Shown: piece after piece, positions 54,956 through 63,097 of the stretch
Layout of the letters: each line of letters begins with the position of its first letter
Numbering within the stretch: position 1 is the first letter of the stretch
Origin: Clostridia bacterium
GTDB taxonomy: Bacteria; Bacillota; Clostridia; Christensenellales; Borkfalkiaceae
NCBI GenBank assembly: GCA_017558825.1
Contig: JAFYTO010000010.1
Location: forward strand, 62,001-126,000
Length of the DNA stretch: 64,000 bases
Reading direction: 5' to 3'
Program-made: the position numbers and the translations under genes
The notes under the pieces: model-generated
The model's input: the letters and a program-made list of their open reading frames with translations, nothing else
The model's database searches: none
What the model was told of the DNA's origin: nothing

Positions 54956-55873
54956 ATGGATTGGATAGAAAGTTTACAAAACGCGATTAATTATATCGAA
55001 GAAAATATTACCGAAAAAATAGATTATGAAGAAGTGGCTAAGCGCGCGTATTCGTCAACTTTTCATTTTCAAAGAGTTTTTGGAATAATGTGCGGTTTTA
55101 CTCTTGGCGAATATATCCGAAGAAGAAAGCTAACGCTTGCAGGAAACGATTTGTTGAGCAAAAATATGAAAGTAATTGACATCGCTTTCAAATACGGCTA
55201 TGAAACGCCTGAAAGTTTTTCCCGCGCATTTTATAAGTTTCACGGTATAATGCCATCGCAAGTGAAAAACGGTTTTCCATTAAAATCATTTTCTCGTCTT
55301 TCCGTTAAACCCAATTTTATTGGAGGAAGTGAAATGACATATAAAATTGAAGAGAAAACTGAAATTATTTTAGTTGGATACAAGAAACGATTTGCTGGCG
55401 TTCCCTACGGCGAAGAGCGTGTAAAACAAGAAGAAGCATTTTTAACGTCCACACGTGCTAAACAATGGCTTTTAATTGGCGCATCTAGTGATTATTCTAC
55501 CGATTATATGGTAATCAAAAACATCGCCGACGACGGTTATGATTTCTACGTTGCGTATGAATTAGACGAATGGGCAAGGAAAGAACTTTTTAATCCTAAA
55601 GTGACAGGCGTTGATTTTATGGACAAAATGGGGTTTGAAACGGTTGTTATTCCTAAACAAACTTACGTTGTTTTTGAAACCGAAAAGAAAAAGCGCCCAA
55701 TTGCAGATTATACCGAATTAAGAAAGAAAATCGTTACTGAATGGTTACCAACAACGAATTATGTTTTTGCAAATAAGCCCGAAGTTGTTGCCATGCATTG
55801 GCGTCCTAATGGTGAATGGGCAAAGGAAAGATATATAGAGATTTGTTTGCCGATAGAAAAGAAACCAACATAA
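54956..55873 (+). CDS. AraC regulator with GyrI-like effector domain
   Basis: 305 residues. The N-terminal AraC helix-turn-helix pair (about 8-105: YEEVAKRAYSSTFHFQRVFG, IDIAFKYGYETPESFSRAF) is followed by a GyrI-like small-molecule-binding domain (about 125-300, with VAMHWRPNGEWAKERYIEICLPI). This is the layout of Rob/MarA-related drug-response regulators. The start at 54956 follows GCGGAGG. It is monocistronic in the accessory region, with a strong terminator at 55899. Target genes are not evident nearby. Confidence 0.9.
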   Translation: MDWIESLQNAINYIEENITEKIDYEEVAKRAYSSTFHFQRVFGIMCGFTLGEYIRRRKLTLAGNDLLSKNMKVIDIAFKYGYETPESFSRAFYKFHGIMPSQVKNGFPLKSFSRLSVKPNFIGGSEMTYKIEEKTEIILVGYKKRFAGVPYGEERVKQEEAFLTSTRAKQWLLIGASSDYSTDYMVIKNIADDGYDFYVAYELDEWARKELFNPKVTGVDFMDKMGFETVVIPKQTYVVFETEKKKRPIADYTELRKKIVTEWLPTTNYVFANKPEVVAMHWRPNGEWAKERYIEICLPIEKKPT

Positions 55874-55898
55874 AAATCATATAAAATGACAATAGATA

Positions 55899-55935
55899 GG
55901 CAGATGTTTATTCTTAAACATCTGCCATTCTTTTA
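55899..55935 (+). terminator. Terminator of the AraC/GyrI gene
   Basis: GGCAGATGTTTA and TAAACATCTGCC form a 12-base-pair stem followed by ATTCTTTT. Confidence 0.85.
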
Positions 55936-55949
55936 AATATTTTATAATT

Positions 55950-55983
55950 ATGACATGAGTTGTCATATTTGCTATGATATAAT
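55950..55983 (+). promoter_or_regulatory. Palindrome and -10 upstream of the mobile-type small genes
   Basis: ATGACATGAGTTGTCAT (55950-55966) is an inverted repeat with a five-base centre, 11 bases before TATAAT (55978-55983). No good -35 lies at normal distance, so the palindrome may bind a regulator. Confidence 0.5.
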
Positions 55984-56038
55984 AGCGTCAAGGTGTAATA
56001 GGATGTAAAAACGTGTTCAACTCCACGCAAAAGACGTG

Positions 56039-56572
56039 ATGTGCTATCAAGAAAATGAAGAATATTGCTTAAACCGCTTTCCTAAAAAGGCAAAAACGGA
56101 AGGCATGGTTTACTATTTTCAAAAGATAGACGGCGTGGTTGTAAAAACGGAAATAACCGTTGAACAATGGAAAGAGTTATACCTATTTAACAAGCGATTA
56201 TATAGAAACAACCTTAAACACTATGATGATAGATATTTTTCACGATTCGCTGTCTATCAAGATGAAAACGGCGACGAAGCCGACCCTATGGAATATCAAG
56301 CCGATACGGAAAGTTTTTATGCCAAAGCGTTAACGCAAGCCGAAAGTGGAGAGTTTGCTTGGTCGAAAGGTGGACTGAAAAAGCAAGTCGTTGCGCTTAC
56401 GGCAGAAAACGCCGACTTGAAAAAACGGTTAGATACGTCAATGGGCGAAGTTTTAGAACTTAACAAAGAAAATAGAGAACTGTCAGAACATAAGGTTAAA
56501 ACTTCGATTGCTCTTACTGTATTAGACCGTTTACAGCAAGAACACTATGGGACTGCCCGACTCGGAACTTGA
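56039..56572 (+). CDS. Hypothetical protein with C-terminal coiled coil, mobile-element type
   Basis: About 177 residues. The N-terminal part (YQENEEYCLNRFPKKAKTEG, ITVEQWKELYLFNKRLYRNN, DDRYFSRFAVYQDENGDEAD) is not a family I can name; the C-terminal part (about 115-165) is a likely coiled coil. I use the ATG at 56039; a GTG lies directly before it. No clear ribosome site is seen. The gene overlaps the next small gene by 26 bases in another frame. It looks like accessory DNA from a mobile element. Confidence 0.55.
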   Translation: MCYQENEEYCLNRFPKKAKTEGMVYYFQKIDGVVVKTEITVEQWKELYLFNKRLYRNNLKHYDDRYFSRFAVYQDENGDEADPMEYQADTESFYAKALTQAESGEFAWSKGGLKKQVVALTAENADLKKRLDTSMGEVLELNKENRELSEHKVKTSIALTVLDRLQQEHYGTARLGT

Positions 56573-56708
56573 TTCTATTGCAAGAGTTTTATACTATTCT
56601 ATCATAGAATATTGTAATTCTGAAAAGGGTAAAAAAGATTATGCCGAATGGCAAAAACAACGACAACTTAATATTAAAGAATTTAATAATAAATTAACCC
56701 ACATATAG
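56547..56708 (+). CDS. Small 53-residue protein, mobile-element type
   Basis: An ATG at 56547 opens a frame starting MGLPDSELDSIARVLYYSII and containing EKGKKDYAEWQKQR. From memory, this pattern (LPDSELDxIARxL...FxSxEGxxxFAEWxxxR) recurs in small genes of clostridial conjugative or mobilisable elements. It begins within the end of the preceding gene, so translation may be coupled, or both may once have been one frame. Function unknown. Confidence 0.55.
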   Translation: MGLPDSELDSIARVLYYSIIEYCNSEKGKKDYAEWQKQRQLNIKEFNNKLTHI

Positions 56709-56770
56709 TTATTGGGTTCTGCTGTAAAATATATTTCAGACGGTTACCTTTAAGCCGTAAAAAAGGAAAA

Positions 56771-56803
56771 GAGCGATAGATTTCTTTTCTATCGCTCTTT
56801 TTA
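56771..56803 (+). terminator. Terminator of the small mobile-type genes
   Basis: GAGCGATAGA and TCTATCGCTC around TTTCTTT, followed by TTTTTATAT. Confidence 0.85.
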
Positions 56804-56912
56804 TATCATAAATGAAAACGCACTTAACACACTCAAAATCTACTATAACTTTCTTAATTGTTTATGATAATATTATAGTAAATATTTTCAACATTATTGA
56901 TGTTTTATATAA

Positions 56913-56975
56913 AAAAACGCCTCGGTGGTAAAGCACTATTCGTTGAATAGCATAACTCCTTACCCGCGAGGCAAC
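56913..56975 (-). terminator. Elaborate hairpin ending the dGTPase transcript
   Basis: On the minus strand GCCTCG pairs with CGAGGC, then GGTAAG with CTTTACC, and CTATTC/GAATAG forms an inner three-base-loop hairpin; TTTTTTT follows. It is far more structured than the other terminators in the window. The remainder of the 344-base gap (56709-57052) shows no gene. Confidence 0.6.
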
Positions 56976-57052
56976 ATTTACTATATTATATGAAAAAGTA
57001 AATTAATTATACACTGTTCTTTTTCACTTGTCAAGCTTTTTATGTAATATTT

Positions 57053-58861
57053 TTACAAAGCATTAATTAATTGATAAATTTCTTTTGCGTAATTATCTGT
57101 CATGCCTGAAATATAGTCAACAACTAATTTCAATTTGTAATATATATACTCCATAGAGGCTTTATCAATACACTTCGTTTCATTTAAAAAATTGTCTACG
57201 AAGTTTTTAGATATTAATGAAAAAATTCTTTTATTTTTCCCGATGTTAACAACTTGTCCACTTGTGGATTTAATTATATTTTTTGAGTTCTTACCTATTA
57301 TATCGTCATATTCGTTAACATTTAAATCTAATGATAAAACTGCTTCTGTAAATACCTTTAATAAGACTGATATTATTTTTTCGCCCTGAAGTTCATTTTT
57401 TACAATATCTCTATTGTTATAAATATGTTTTTTAAATATATTTTTTTTAATCCAGCTCACGATATCACTAGATGGTATTATATCCAATATTTCATGCCAA
57501 TTAGCATTGCCTAAAATTTTTATTCCGTCCAATATATCCTCATTACGCTCACAAAAAACCCTCACTACCTCATTAATAAGACTAATGCGTAAATCGTTAG
57601 TCATTCTTTGTATTGTTAATTCAAAAGCTTTCTCTTTGTTTATTTTTTTATTTTCTTCGTAAAACTCCTGAAAATTTGCTTTAAAAATCTTTGCCTTTTC
57701 AGAACATTTTATTAATGCCAATTCTTCATTAAAAATTTCATAAGTGATTACATTTTTCTTAACAGCATCATCTAAATCTGATGTAACATAACATATATCA
57801 TCCGAAGCCTCTAATATAAGCGCAAATGGATTTCGTATATTTTCCTTAAATACCCCCGCTTTTTCTAGAATATTAATACTATCCTTTTCAGAATAAAAAT
57901 AACCAAACTTATCACTTTCTGCCTTCAAAGAATTATACGGATATTTGATTATTGCCCCCAATACACTTAAAGATAATTCTAATGAATGTCTTGGTTTATA
58001 AATTTGAGTTTTTGCAGCAATCCTCAAACTTTGAGCATTTCCGTCAAATCTTAAAAAATCACTTTTCATCCACTCATAGTCTTGTTCATTTTTTAAAGTA
58101 ACTATTTTTTGGGTTATGCACCCCTCTTCTTTGTATATAACATATTCCAACTGGTCCCATTGTTTGTTAAAAAATGATTTTATAGAATCTTCTCCAAAAT
58201 GTCCGAATGGTGGATTACCAATATCATGCAAGCAAGCAGCACATTGCATAATTTTTTCAAACATAAAGGCTCTCTCTTTCTTTTTTTCATTATCCTGTGA
58301 AGTATTTAATCCACAAAGGTTTCCAATAGCTCCAGCTATACTAGAAACTTCAAGAGAATGTGTTAATCTTGTCCTTGCATAATCATATTTTTCCAATGGA
58401 AAAACTTGCGCCTTATCTTGAAGTCGTCTAAACGCCGAAGAATATATTATTCTACTATAATCGTTAATTAAAGAGTGCACATAAAAAGTTTCTTTTTCTT
58501 TAAGCATTTTACAAATTGTATTAATTAACCCAAAAACAGTCTTTTTAGCTCTATCAACTGAATCGTTATTAAATGTTTCAAGGTTACCGAATAATTGATT
58601 TAAACTACTATTTATTTTTTCACTATCAATAAACTTCAATTTGTTCTTTATTATGTTTTTTATTCTTTTTAAACAATTTTTATGATATGATGAAGATTCA
58701 TAATTTAAAACAAAAAATTTCAATATCTTGAATAAATTCAATATATCATTTTTGTCAATTTCAGTACTTTGTTCATACTTACTTAAATATTCATCTATTG
58801 CCTCAATGTTTAGCAATCTTACATTACTCAGTATACCAATCTCTTTTGTAATATTCCACAT
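57053..58861 (-). CDS. dGTPase-family HD phosphohydrolase with N-terminal extension
   Basis: 602 residues. The dNTP triphosphohydrolase core begins near 135 (YSRIIYSSAFRRLQDKAQVF, RTRLTHSLEVSS), with the HD site H168...H212-D213 in LHDIGNPPFGHFGE, FDGNAQSLRI near 275, and EASDDICYVTSDLDDA near 345. About 130 helical residues precede the core and are not usual for the family. The enzyme would split dNTPs into nucleoside and triphosphate. Such enzymes can starve phages of dNTPs; the accessory setting fits, but a housekeeping role is possible. It has its own promoter. Confidence 0.88.
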   Translation of the reverse strand: MWNITKEIGILSNVRLLNIEAIDEYLSKYEQSTEIDKNDILNLFKILKFFVLNYESSSYHKNCLKRIKNIIKNKLKFIDSEKINSSLNQLFGNLETFNNDSVDRAKKTVFGLINTICKMLKEKETFYVHSLINDYSRIIYSSAFRRLQDKAQVFPLEKYDYARTRLTHSLEVSSIAGAIGNLCGLNTSQDNEKKKERAFMFEKIMQCAACLHDIGNPPFGHFGEDSIKSFFNKQWDQLEYVIYKEEGCITQKIVTLKNEQDYEWMKSDFLRFDGNAQSLRIAAKTQIYKPRHSLELSLSVLGAIIKYPYNSLKAESDKFGYFYSEKDSINILEKAGVFKENIRNPFALILEASDDICYVTSDLDDAVKKNVITYEIFNEELALIKCSEKAKIFKANFQEFYEENKKINKEKAFELTIQRMTNDLRISLINEVVRVFCERNEDILDGIKILGNANWHEILDIIPSSDIVSWIKKNIFKKHIYNNRDIVKNELQGEKIISVLLKVFTEAVLSLDLNVNEYDDIIGKNSKNIIKSTSGQVVNIGKNKRIFSLISKNFVDNFLNETKCIDKASMEYIYYKLKLVVDYISGMTDNYAKEIYQLINAL

Positions 58862-58877
58862 GCTTTACCTCGCTTAC

Positions 58878-58906
58878 ATTATATAGTAGTATACTGATTT
58901 AGTCAA
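58878..58906 (-). promoter_or_regulatory. Promoter of the dGTPase-family gene
   Basis: TTGACT (58906-58901), 17-base spacer containing the palindrome AGTATACT, and TATAAT (58883-58878), on the minus strand; GAGGTAAAG precedes the ATG. Confidence 0.85.
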
Positions 58907-59012
58907 CAATAGTAAAGTGTTTCTTAAAACTTTTAAAACGTTTTCCCCTATAAAAAATATTAATAACATACAGTTTATTAAATGCAAAAGCCAAGTACAA
59001 ATCAATCGTTAA

Positions 59013-59207
59013 TTATCCAAACTCTTTCTCCATCTTTAAAAACGGCTTTGGGTTTTTGCTAGGCATTTCGCCTAAGGCTTCTCTTGTTAAACGTTTTTTC
59101 GTTTTAATCCGACTTTGACCGTTTTGTTCTAAAGCAAAATTGTAGGCGTCATTGTTTAAGTTTTTAGTCAAAACCAAAGTATCGTCTAAATCTACAACGT
59201 AAACCAA
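59013..59207 (-). CDS. HAD-type protein, apparently truncated
   Basis: 64 residues starting VYVVDLDDTLVLT, the HAD nucleophile motif (DxDxT). The rest of a HAD fold (Lys and acidic motifs, usually 130 or more residues) is missing; the frame ends after KMEKEFG and no continuation is visible in other frames. The start codon is TTG at 59207, directly after the dprA-like stop, with GAGG in the end of that gene as ribosome site. Gene pairs of DprA-like and HAD proteins have been linked to defence; here it may be decaying. Confidence 0.6.
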   Translation of the reverse strand: MVYVVDLDDTLVLTKNLNNDAYNFALEQNGQSRIKTKKRLTREALGEMPSKNPKPFLKMEKEFG

Positions 59208-60035
59208 TTATAGTTCCTCAATTTCTTTTGGCGATACAATTTTTTCACCTTGCATAACGTAGTCTTTATTTAAACCAAAAGTTAAATTGCTAGAGTCACT
59301 TTCTCTATACATAACAAGTCGCTTTTTGCCGTATTCTTTAGCCTTTTCAAAAGCGTAGCGAGAACCACTATCGCCTTCACTTTTACGATAACTTGCAATT
59401 AAAATAACTGCTTTACTATATAATGCTTGAAGTCTATCGCGCTCAATAAATCGCTTAACACTTTCGTACTTATTTTTAGGCTCATTTATATATTCACTTA
59501 TTATCAACCCGCCATTGTGTATAATTTCTTTTGCTAAGCCAATATTTTCTTTTGGATAAATTTTTTCTATGGTTGATGGAAGAAAAGCAATCGTTTTTGC
59601 ATTGTTTTTAACACTTTCAATGTGTGCAACCGTATCGCAACCTTTTGCAAGCCCACTAACTATGTTAAACTCTTTTTCAATTAAACTTTTTACAACTTTT
59701 TGTTCTCTTTCTACTATTTCATTAGTTGGCGTTAAAACACCTATAACTGCAACGTTTTTATCAGCGTTATTAAGTAGCGTTATATCTCCTTTATATGCAA
59801 AGAAAAACGGCTTTTCACTATTTTTAAGTTTAACGTTTACGCTAGGGAAATTTTTATCAAATACGCTAATAACGTTTATTTCTTTTTCCATAAGTTCTTG
59901 TTTTATTGCTTGTAGGTCGCAAGAAAAAGTGTTTATATAATCTTCATTATAAAACAATTTCCAAAATTGAGCGTTAGATTTTATAACACCTGTTTTTATT
60001 AAGTTATAAAGTTTTAATGAAATGTTTGAACTCAT
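59208..60035 (-). CDS. DprA/SMF-like Rossmann protein
   Basis: 275 residues. The core resembles DprA: VAVIGVLTPT, FNIVSGLAKGCDTVAHIESV, TIAFLPSTIEKIYPKEN, GGLIISEY and FIERDRLQALYSKAVILIAS. The HTH or winged-helix parts of full-length DprA are reduced. DprA itself loads RecA on incoming single-stranded DNA in natural transformation. Coupling to a HAD gene and the island setting suggest a specialised, possibly defence-related paralogue; a normal dprA would probably be elsewhere. Start ATG 60035 has AAAGGTT upstream. Confidence 0.85.
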   Translation of the reverse strand: MSSNISLKLYNLIKTGVIKSNAQFWKLFYNEDYINTFSCDLQAIKQELMEKEINVISVFDKNFPSVNVKLKNSEKPFFFAYKGDITLLNNADKNVAVIGVLTPTNEIVEREQKVVKSLIEKEFNIVSGLAKGCDTVAHIESVKNNAKTIAFLPSTIEKIYPKENIGLAKEIIHNGGLIISEYINEPKNKYESVKRFIERDRLQALYSKAVILIASYRKSEGDSGSRYAFEKAKEYGKKRLVMYRESDSSNLTFGLNKDYVMQGEKIVSPKEIEEL

Positions 60036-60141
60036 AACCTTTACCTTGTTTTTGCTGTTACGTATAGTATAACACTTTTTGCGCCTAAATCAAACAATAT
60101 TATATATTGAATAAACTTTACTTCTCACCTTGGTAGGCACG

Positions 60142-60170
60142 AAAAAACGCACACCAATTAGGTGTGCGTT
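60142..60170 (-). terminator. Terminator of the tRNA cluster
   Basis: AACGCACACC and GGTGTGCGTT around AATTA, with TTTTTT following on the minus strand, directly after tRNA-Glu. Confidence 0.85.
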
Positions 60171-60175
60171 ATTCG

Positions 60176-60251
60176 TGGTGACCCTACCGAGGTTCGAACT
60201 CGGGTTACCGCCGTGAAAGGGCGATGTCTTAGACCGCTTGACCATAGGGCC
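60176..60251 (-). tRNA. tRNA-Glu (TTC)
   Basis: Complete 76-base cloverleaf on the minus strand with anticodon TTC. The acceptor GGCCCTA pairs with TAGGGTC, the T-loop is GTTCGAA, and the CCA end is encoded at 60178-60176. Last of three tRNAs in one transcript. Confidence 0.95.
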
Positions 60252-60281
60252 GATATATATAAATTTTGTTGTAGTTTATTT

Positions 60282-60358
60282 TGGTAGCGGCGGTCAGATT
60301 CGAACCAACGACCTGCCGGGTATGAACCGGCCGCTCTAACCAACTAAGCTACGCCGCC
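60282..60358 (-). tRNA. tRNA-Met (CAT), elongator
   Basis: 77 bases on the minus strand; acceptor GGCGGCG pairs with CGCCGCT-type 3' strand, anticodon loop TTCATAC with CAT, encoded CCA. The paired first base and D-arm mark it as elongator rather than initiator; tRNA-Ile2 (lysidine type) cannot be wholly excluded. Confidence 0.9.
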
Positions 60359-60383
60359 ATAACTCTACCTTCGCGGTAGAAAT

Positions 60384-60461
<78 letters not shown>

Positions 60462-60478
60462 ACGATTAGTGCCTGTTT

Positions 60479-60507
60479 ATAATACCTAAATTATTAAGTT
60501 TTGTCAA
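60479..60507 (-). promoter_or_regulatory. Promoter of the tRNA cluster
   Basis: TTGACA (60507-60502), 17-base spacer, TATTAT (60484-60479), on the minus strand just before tRNA-fMet. Confidence 0.85.
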
Positions 60508-60691
60508 CTGTTTTTTGCTATCATTTTTAAAAATTTTTGTAAAATTTAGCCCAAACGCAAAAAATCAATTAAATACCACCCTTTGCCCACTCGTTTTTGC
60601 TTGTTTTTAACCGCTTTTTTAATAATTTTAATTGAAAATATTTAATATTATGTTATAATATATAAAAAATATAAGCAAAGGAAGTAAAACT

Positions 60692-61468
60692 ATGAATATA
60701 GCAATTATTACAGGCGCTTCTTCTGGTATGGGCAAAGAATTCGTTATTCAAGCGGACGCACGCTATCAATTAGACGAAATTTGGGTTATTGCAAGGCGTA
60801 CTGAAAGGCTTTTAGAACTTCAAGACGAGGTTAAAACTAAAATCGTTCCACTTTCACTTGACCTTACAAAAACTGAGAGTTTTGAAACGTTAAAGCAAAA
60901 ACTTGAAGAAGAAAACCCAAACGTTAAACTCTTTGTTAATTCTAGCGGTTTTGGCAAGTTTGCAACTTTTACGGAATCTAATATAGAGTCTAACGCAAAT
61001 ATGTGCGACCTTAACTTAAAGGCAATGATTATGGCAACTCAAATAGTGTTACCATTTATTCACGAAGGCGGTAAAATTATTGAAGTTGGCTCACTTTCTT
61101 CATTTGAGCCTGTGCCACACCTTTCCGTTTACGCTGCAACAAAAGCGGCGGTTTTAAGTTTTACAAGAGCGCTTGCTCACGAACTTAAACCTAAAAAAAT
61201 TAGGGTGTTATGCCTTTGCCCTTATTGGGTTAAAACTGAATTTTTCTTACGTGCTGACGAAAAAGAAAAAATGAAAAAGTTTGATGCTATGTACGAAGCT
61301 GACTTTGTTGTTAAAGTTGCTTACAACGCTCTTGACAAAACTAAAAAAGACTACGTTGTACCTGGTGCATACGCTAAACTTTTACGCGCAATGGCAAAAA
61401 TTGTTAGCCATAAATTTATGATGCGCGTTATGGACGTAATGTTCAAATTTGATAAAGTAGAAAAATAA
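60692..61468 (+). CDS. SDR-family oxidoreductase
   Basis: 258 residues of the classical short-chain dehydrogenase fold: ITGASSGMGKEFV (cofactor loop), VNSSGFG in place of NNAG, catalytic S in VGSLSSFEP and YAATKAA with Tyr and Lys. ARRTERL after the second strand suggests NADP(H). The C-terminal part has a hydrophobic amphipathic helix (LLRAMAKIVSHKFMMRVMDVMF), so membrane or lipid association is possible. Start ATG 60692 follows AAAGGAAG. tilS begins three bases after its stop. Confidence 0.88.
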   Translation: MNIAIITGASSGMGKEFVIQADARYQLDEIWVIARRTERLLELQDEVKTKIVPLSLDLTKTESFETLKQKLEEENPNVKLFVNSSGFGKFATFTESNIESNANMCDLNLKAMIMATQIVLPFIHEGGKIIEVGSLSSFEPVPHLSVYAATKAAVLSFTRALAHELKPKKIRVLCLCPYWVKTEFFLRADEKEKMKKFDAMYEADFVVKVAYNALDKTKKDYVVPGAYAKLLRAMAKIVSHKFMMRVMDVMFKFDKVEK

Positions 61469-61470
61469 TT

Positions 61471-62760
61471 ATGTTAGACGTTAACCTTTTTAATAGTGGC
61501 GACGTTGTTGCGGTTTCACTTTCTGGCGGAAAGGATAGTATGTGCTTACTTTCCTTATTATTAAACAACGCTAAAAAGTTAGGCATAACCGTTAAAGCAA
61601 TAAATATTGACCACTCTATACGCGGAATAGAAAGTGAAAATGACAGTAAGTTTGTTAAAGAATACTGCCAGTCTTTTGCCGTTCCGCTTTACTTTAAAAA
61701 GGTTGACGCTATATCTTATTCTAAACAAAACGGCTACACGCTTGAACAAGGCGCAAGAGAACTGCGCTACTCTATTTTTAAAGAGGCAATTAAAAGCGGT
61801 TTTTGCACTAAAGTTGCAACGGCGCACCACGCAAACGACAATTTTGAAACGGTGCTTTTTAATATTTTCCGTGGCAGTGGCGTGCAAGGGCTTACAGGCA
61901 TTAAAGCGGTTTCTAACGGAGTTGTTCGCCCGCTTTTAAACGCTACTAAAAACGAGATTGAAGAATATATTGTGGCTAACGCTATTCCGTTTGTTGAAGA
62001 TAGCACCAATAGCCTTGACGATTACACGCGTAACTATATTCGCCTAAACGTTGCGCCTTTAATTTTAGAAAAGTTTAACGGCGCGGTTAATAGCGTAAAT
62101 AGGCTTACAAGAACTATTAGTGAAGAAGACGAGTTTTTAAACGAACTTGCCAAAAACGCCATTGCTAAATTTGACGGCAACTACTGCTTGCCAACCACTT
62201 TGCAAAGCGTAATTTTTAAGCGTGCAACCATTTTAATTTTAAAGGAACTTGGCGTTACAAAAGATTATGAAAAAGTGCATATTGACGGCGCGTTTTCACT
62301 AATTTCGCTTAAAAACGGCAGTCAAATTACACTTCCAAGCGGTATTTTTTGCGTTAGAGAGTACGACTATATTGTGTTTTACAAAAACCGTGAAGCACCT
62401 TTAACACCTACCTACAATTTTAGCGTGGGTGAGTTTGATTTTAACGATTCTTTAATAAAAATTGAGCGCGTAGAAAAGCGCGAAGACGGGCTTTTTATTG
62501 ATGAAAACAAAGTGCCTAAAAACTCGGTTATTAGAGCAAGGCAAAACGGAGATTTGTTTACAAAGTTTAGCGGTGGAACTAAAAAATTAAAAGACTATCT
62601 AATTGATAAAAAAATTCCTAAATTAAAGCGTGATAGCCTTGTGGTTTTAGCAAGTGGCAGTGATATTTTAGCAATTTTTGGCGTTGAAATTAGTGACAAG
62701 GTTAAGTGCGACAGTCAAACAAAAAGCATTTTAAAACTTACCGCGATTAAAAAACAGTAA
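61471..62760 (+). CDS. tilS: tRNA(Ile)-lysidine synthetase
   Basis: Converts C34 of tRNA-Ile2 to lysidine with ATP and lysine, so that AUA is read as Ile. The 429 residues contain the PP-loop SLSGGKDSMCLL, INIDHSIRG, EQGARELRYSIF and ATAHHANDNFETVLFNIFRGSG, all typical. The C-terminal substrate-binding domain ends near KLKDYLIDKKIPKLKRD. It follows the SDR gene by two bases without a strong ribosome site, so coupling is likely. Confidence 0.95.
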   Translation: MLDVNLFNSGDVVAVSLSGGKDSMCLLSLLLNNAKKLGITVKAINIDHSIRGIESENDSKFVKEYCQSFAVPLYFKKVDAISYSKQNGYTLEQGARELRYSIFKEAIKSGFCTKVATAHHANDNFETVLFNIFRGSGVQGLTGIKAVSNGVVRPLLNATKNEIEEYIVANAIPFVEDSTNSLDDYTRNYIRLNVAPLILEKFNGAVNSVNRLTRTISEEDEFLNELAKNAIAKFDGNYCLPTTLQSVIFKRATILILKELGVTKDYEKVHIDGAFSLISLKNGSQITLPSGIFCVREYDYIVFYKNREAPLTPTYNFSVGEFDFNDSLIKIERVEKREDGLFIDENKVPKNSVIRARQNGDLFTKFSGGTKKLKDYLIDKKIPKLKRDSLVVLASGSDILAIFGVEISDKVKCDSQTKSILKLTAIKKQ

Positions 62761-62821
62761 CAAAACGGCAAAATTACGCGTATAATATAATAAATATTAT
62801 AAAAATGTATAATTAAAATTG

Positions 62822-62850
62822 TTGACACATTTTTTTTGAGGTGTTACAAT
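62822..62850 (+). promoter_or_regulatory. Promoter of the lysine-riboswitch/dapA transcript
   Basis: TTGACA (62822-62827), 17-base spacer, TACAAT (62845-62850). Confidence 0.88.
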
Positions 62851-62872
62851 AATAACAAATTAAATAAAATTT

Positions 62873-63082
62873 TGAGTAGAGGCGCGCTTGTCAAGAGTAT
62901 TACGCAAATTATGGTTGCCAAAACCGCGTAAAAAAGGGTCAAGTGCCGAAGTTAGTAAAGTGGCAAATTACTTGCTGGCAATTTAGAAAATATCTATCTT
63001 GCTGTCGCATTTTTATGCGGAGTGCTATTCTGTTTTTTCTTATTGAGTTTACGGAGTAGCATTTGTTATTCCTTTTTTTATT
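62873..63082 (+). promoter_or_regulatory. Lysine riboswitch (L-box) with terminator
   Basis: L-box landmarks occur in order: TAGAGGCGCG near 62878, AAGTGCCGAAG near 62942, TTGCTGGC near 62973, AATATCTATCTTGCTGTCGC near 62990 and GCGGAGTGCTA near 63018. The expression platform offers TGCTA (63023) to pair with TAGCA (63057) as antiterminator, competing with GGAGTA/TATTCC plus TTTTTTTA (63053-63082), an intrinsic terminator. Lysine binding should therefore stop dapA transcription. Confidence 0.9.
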
Positions 63083-63097
63083 GTTAGGAGATATATT

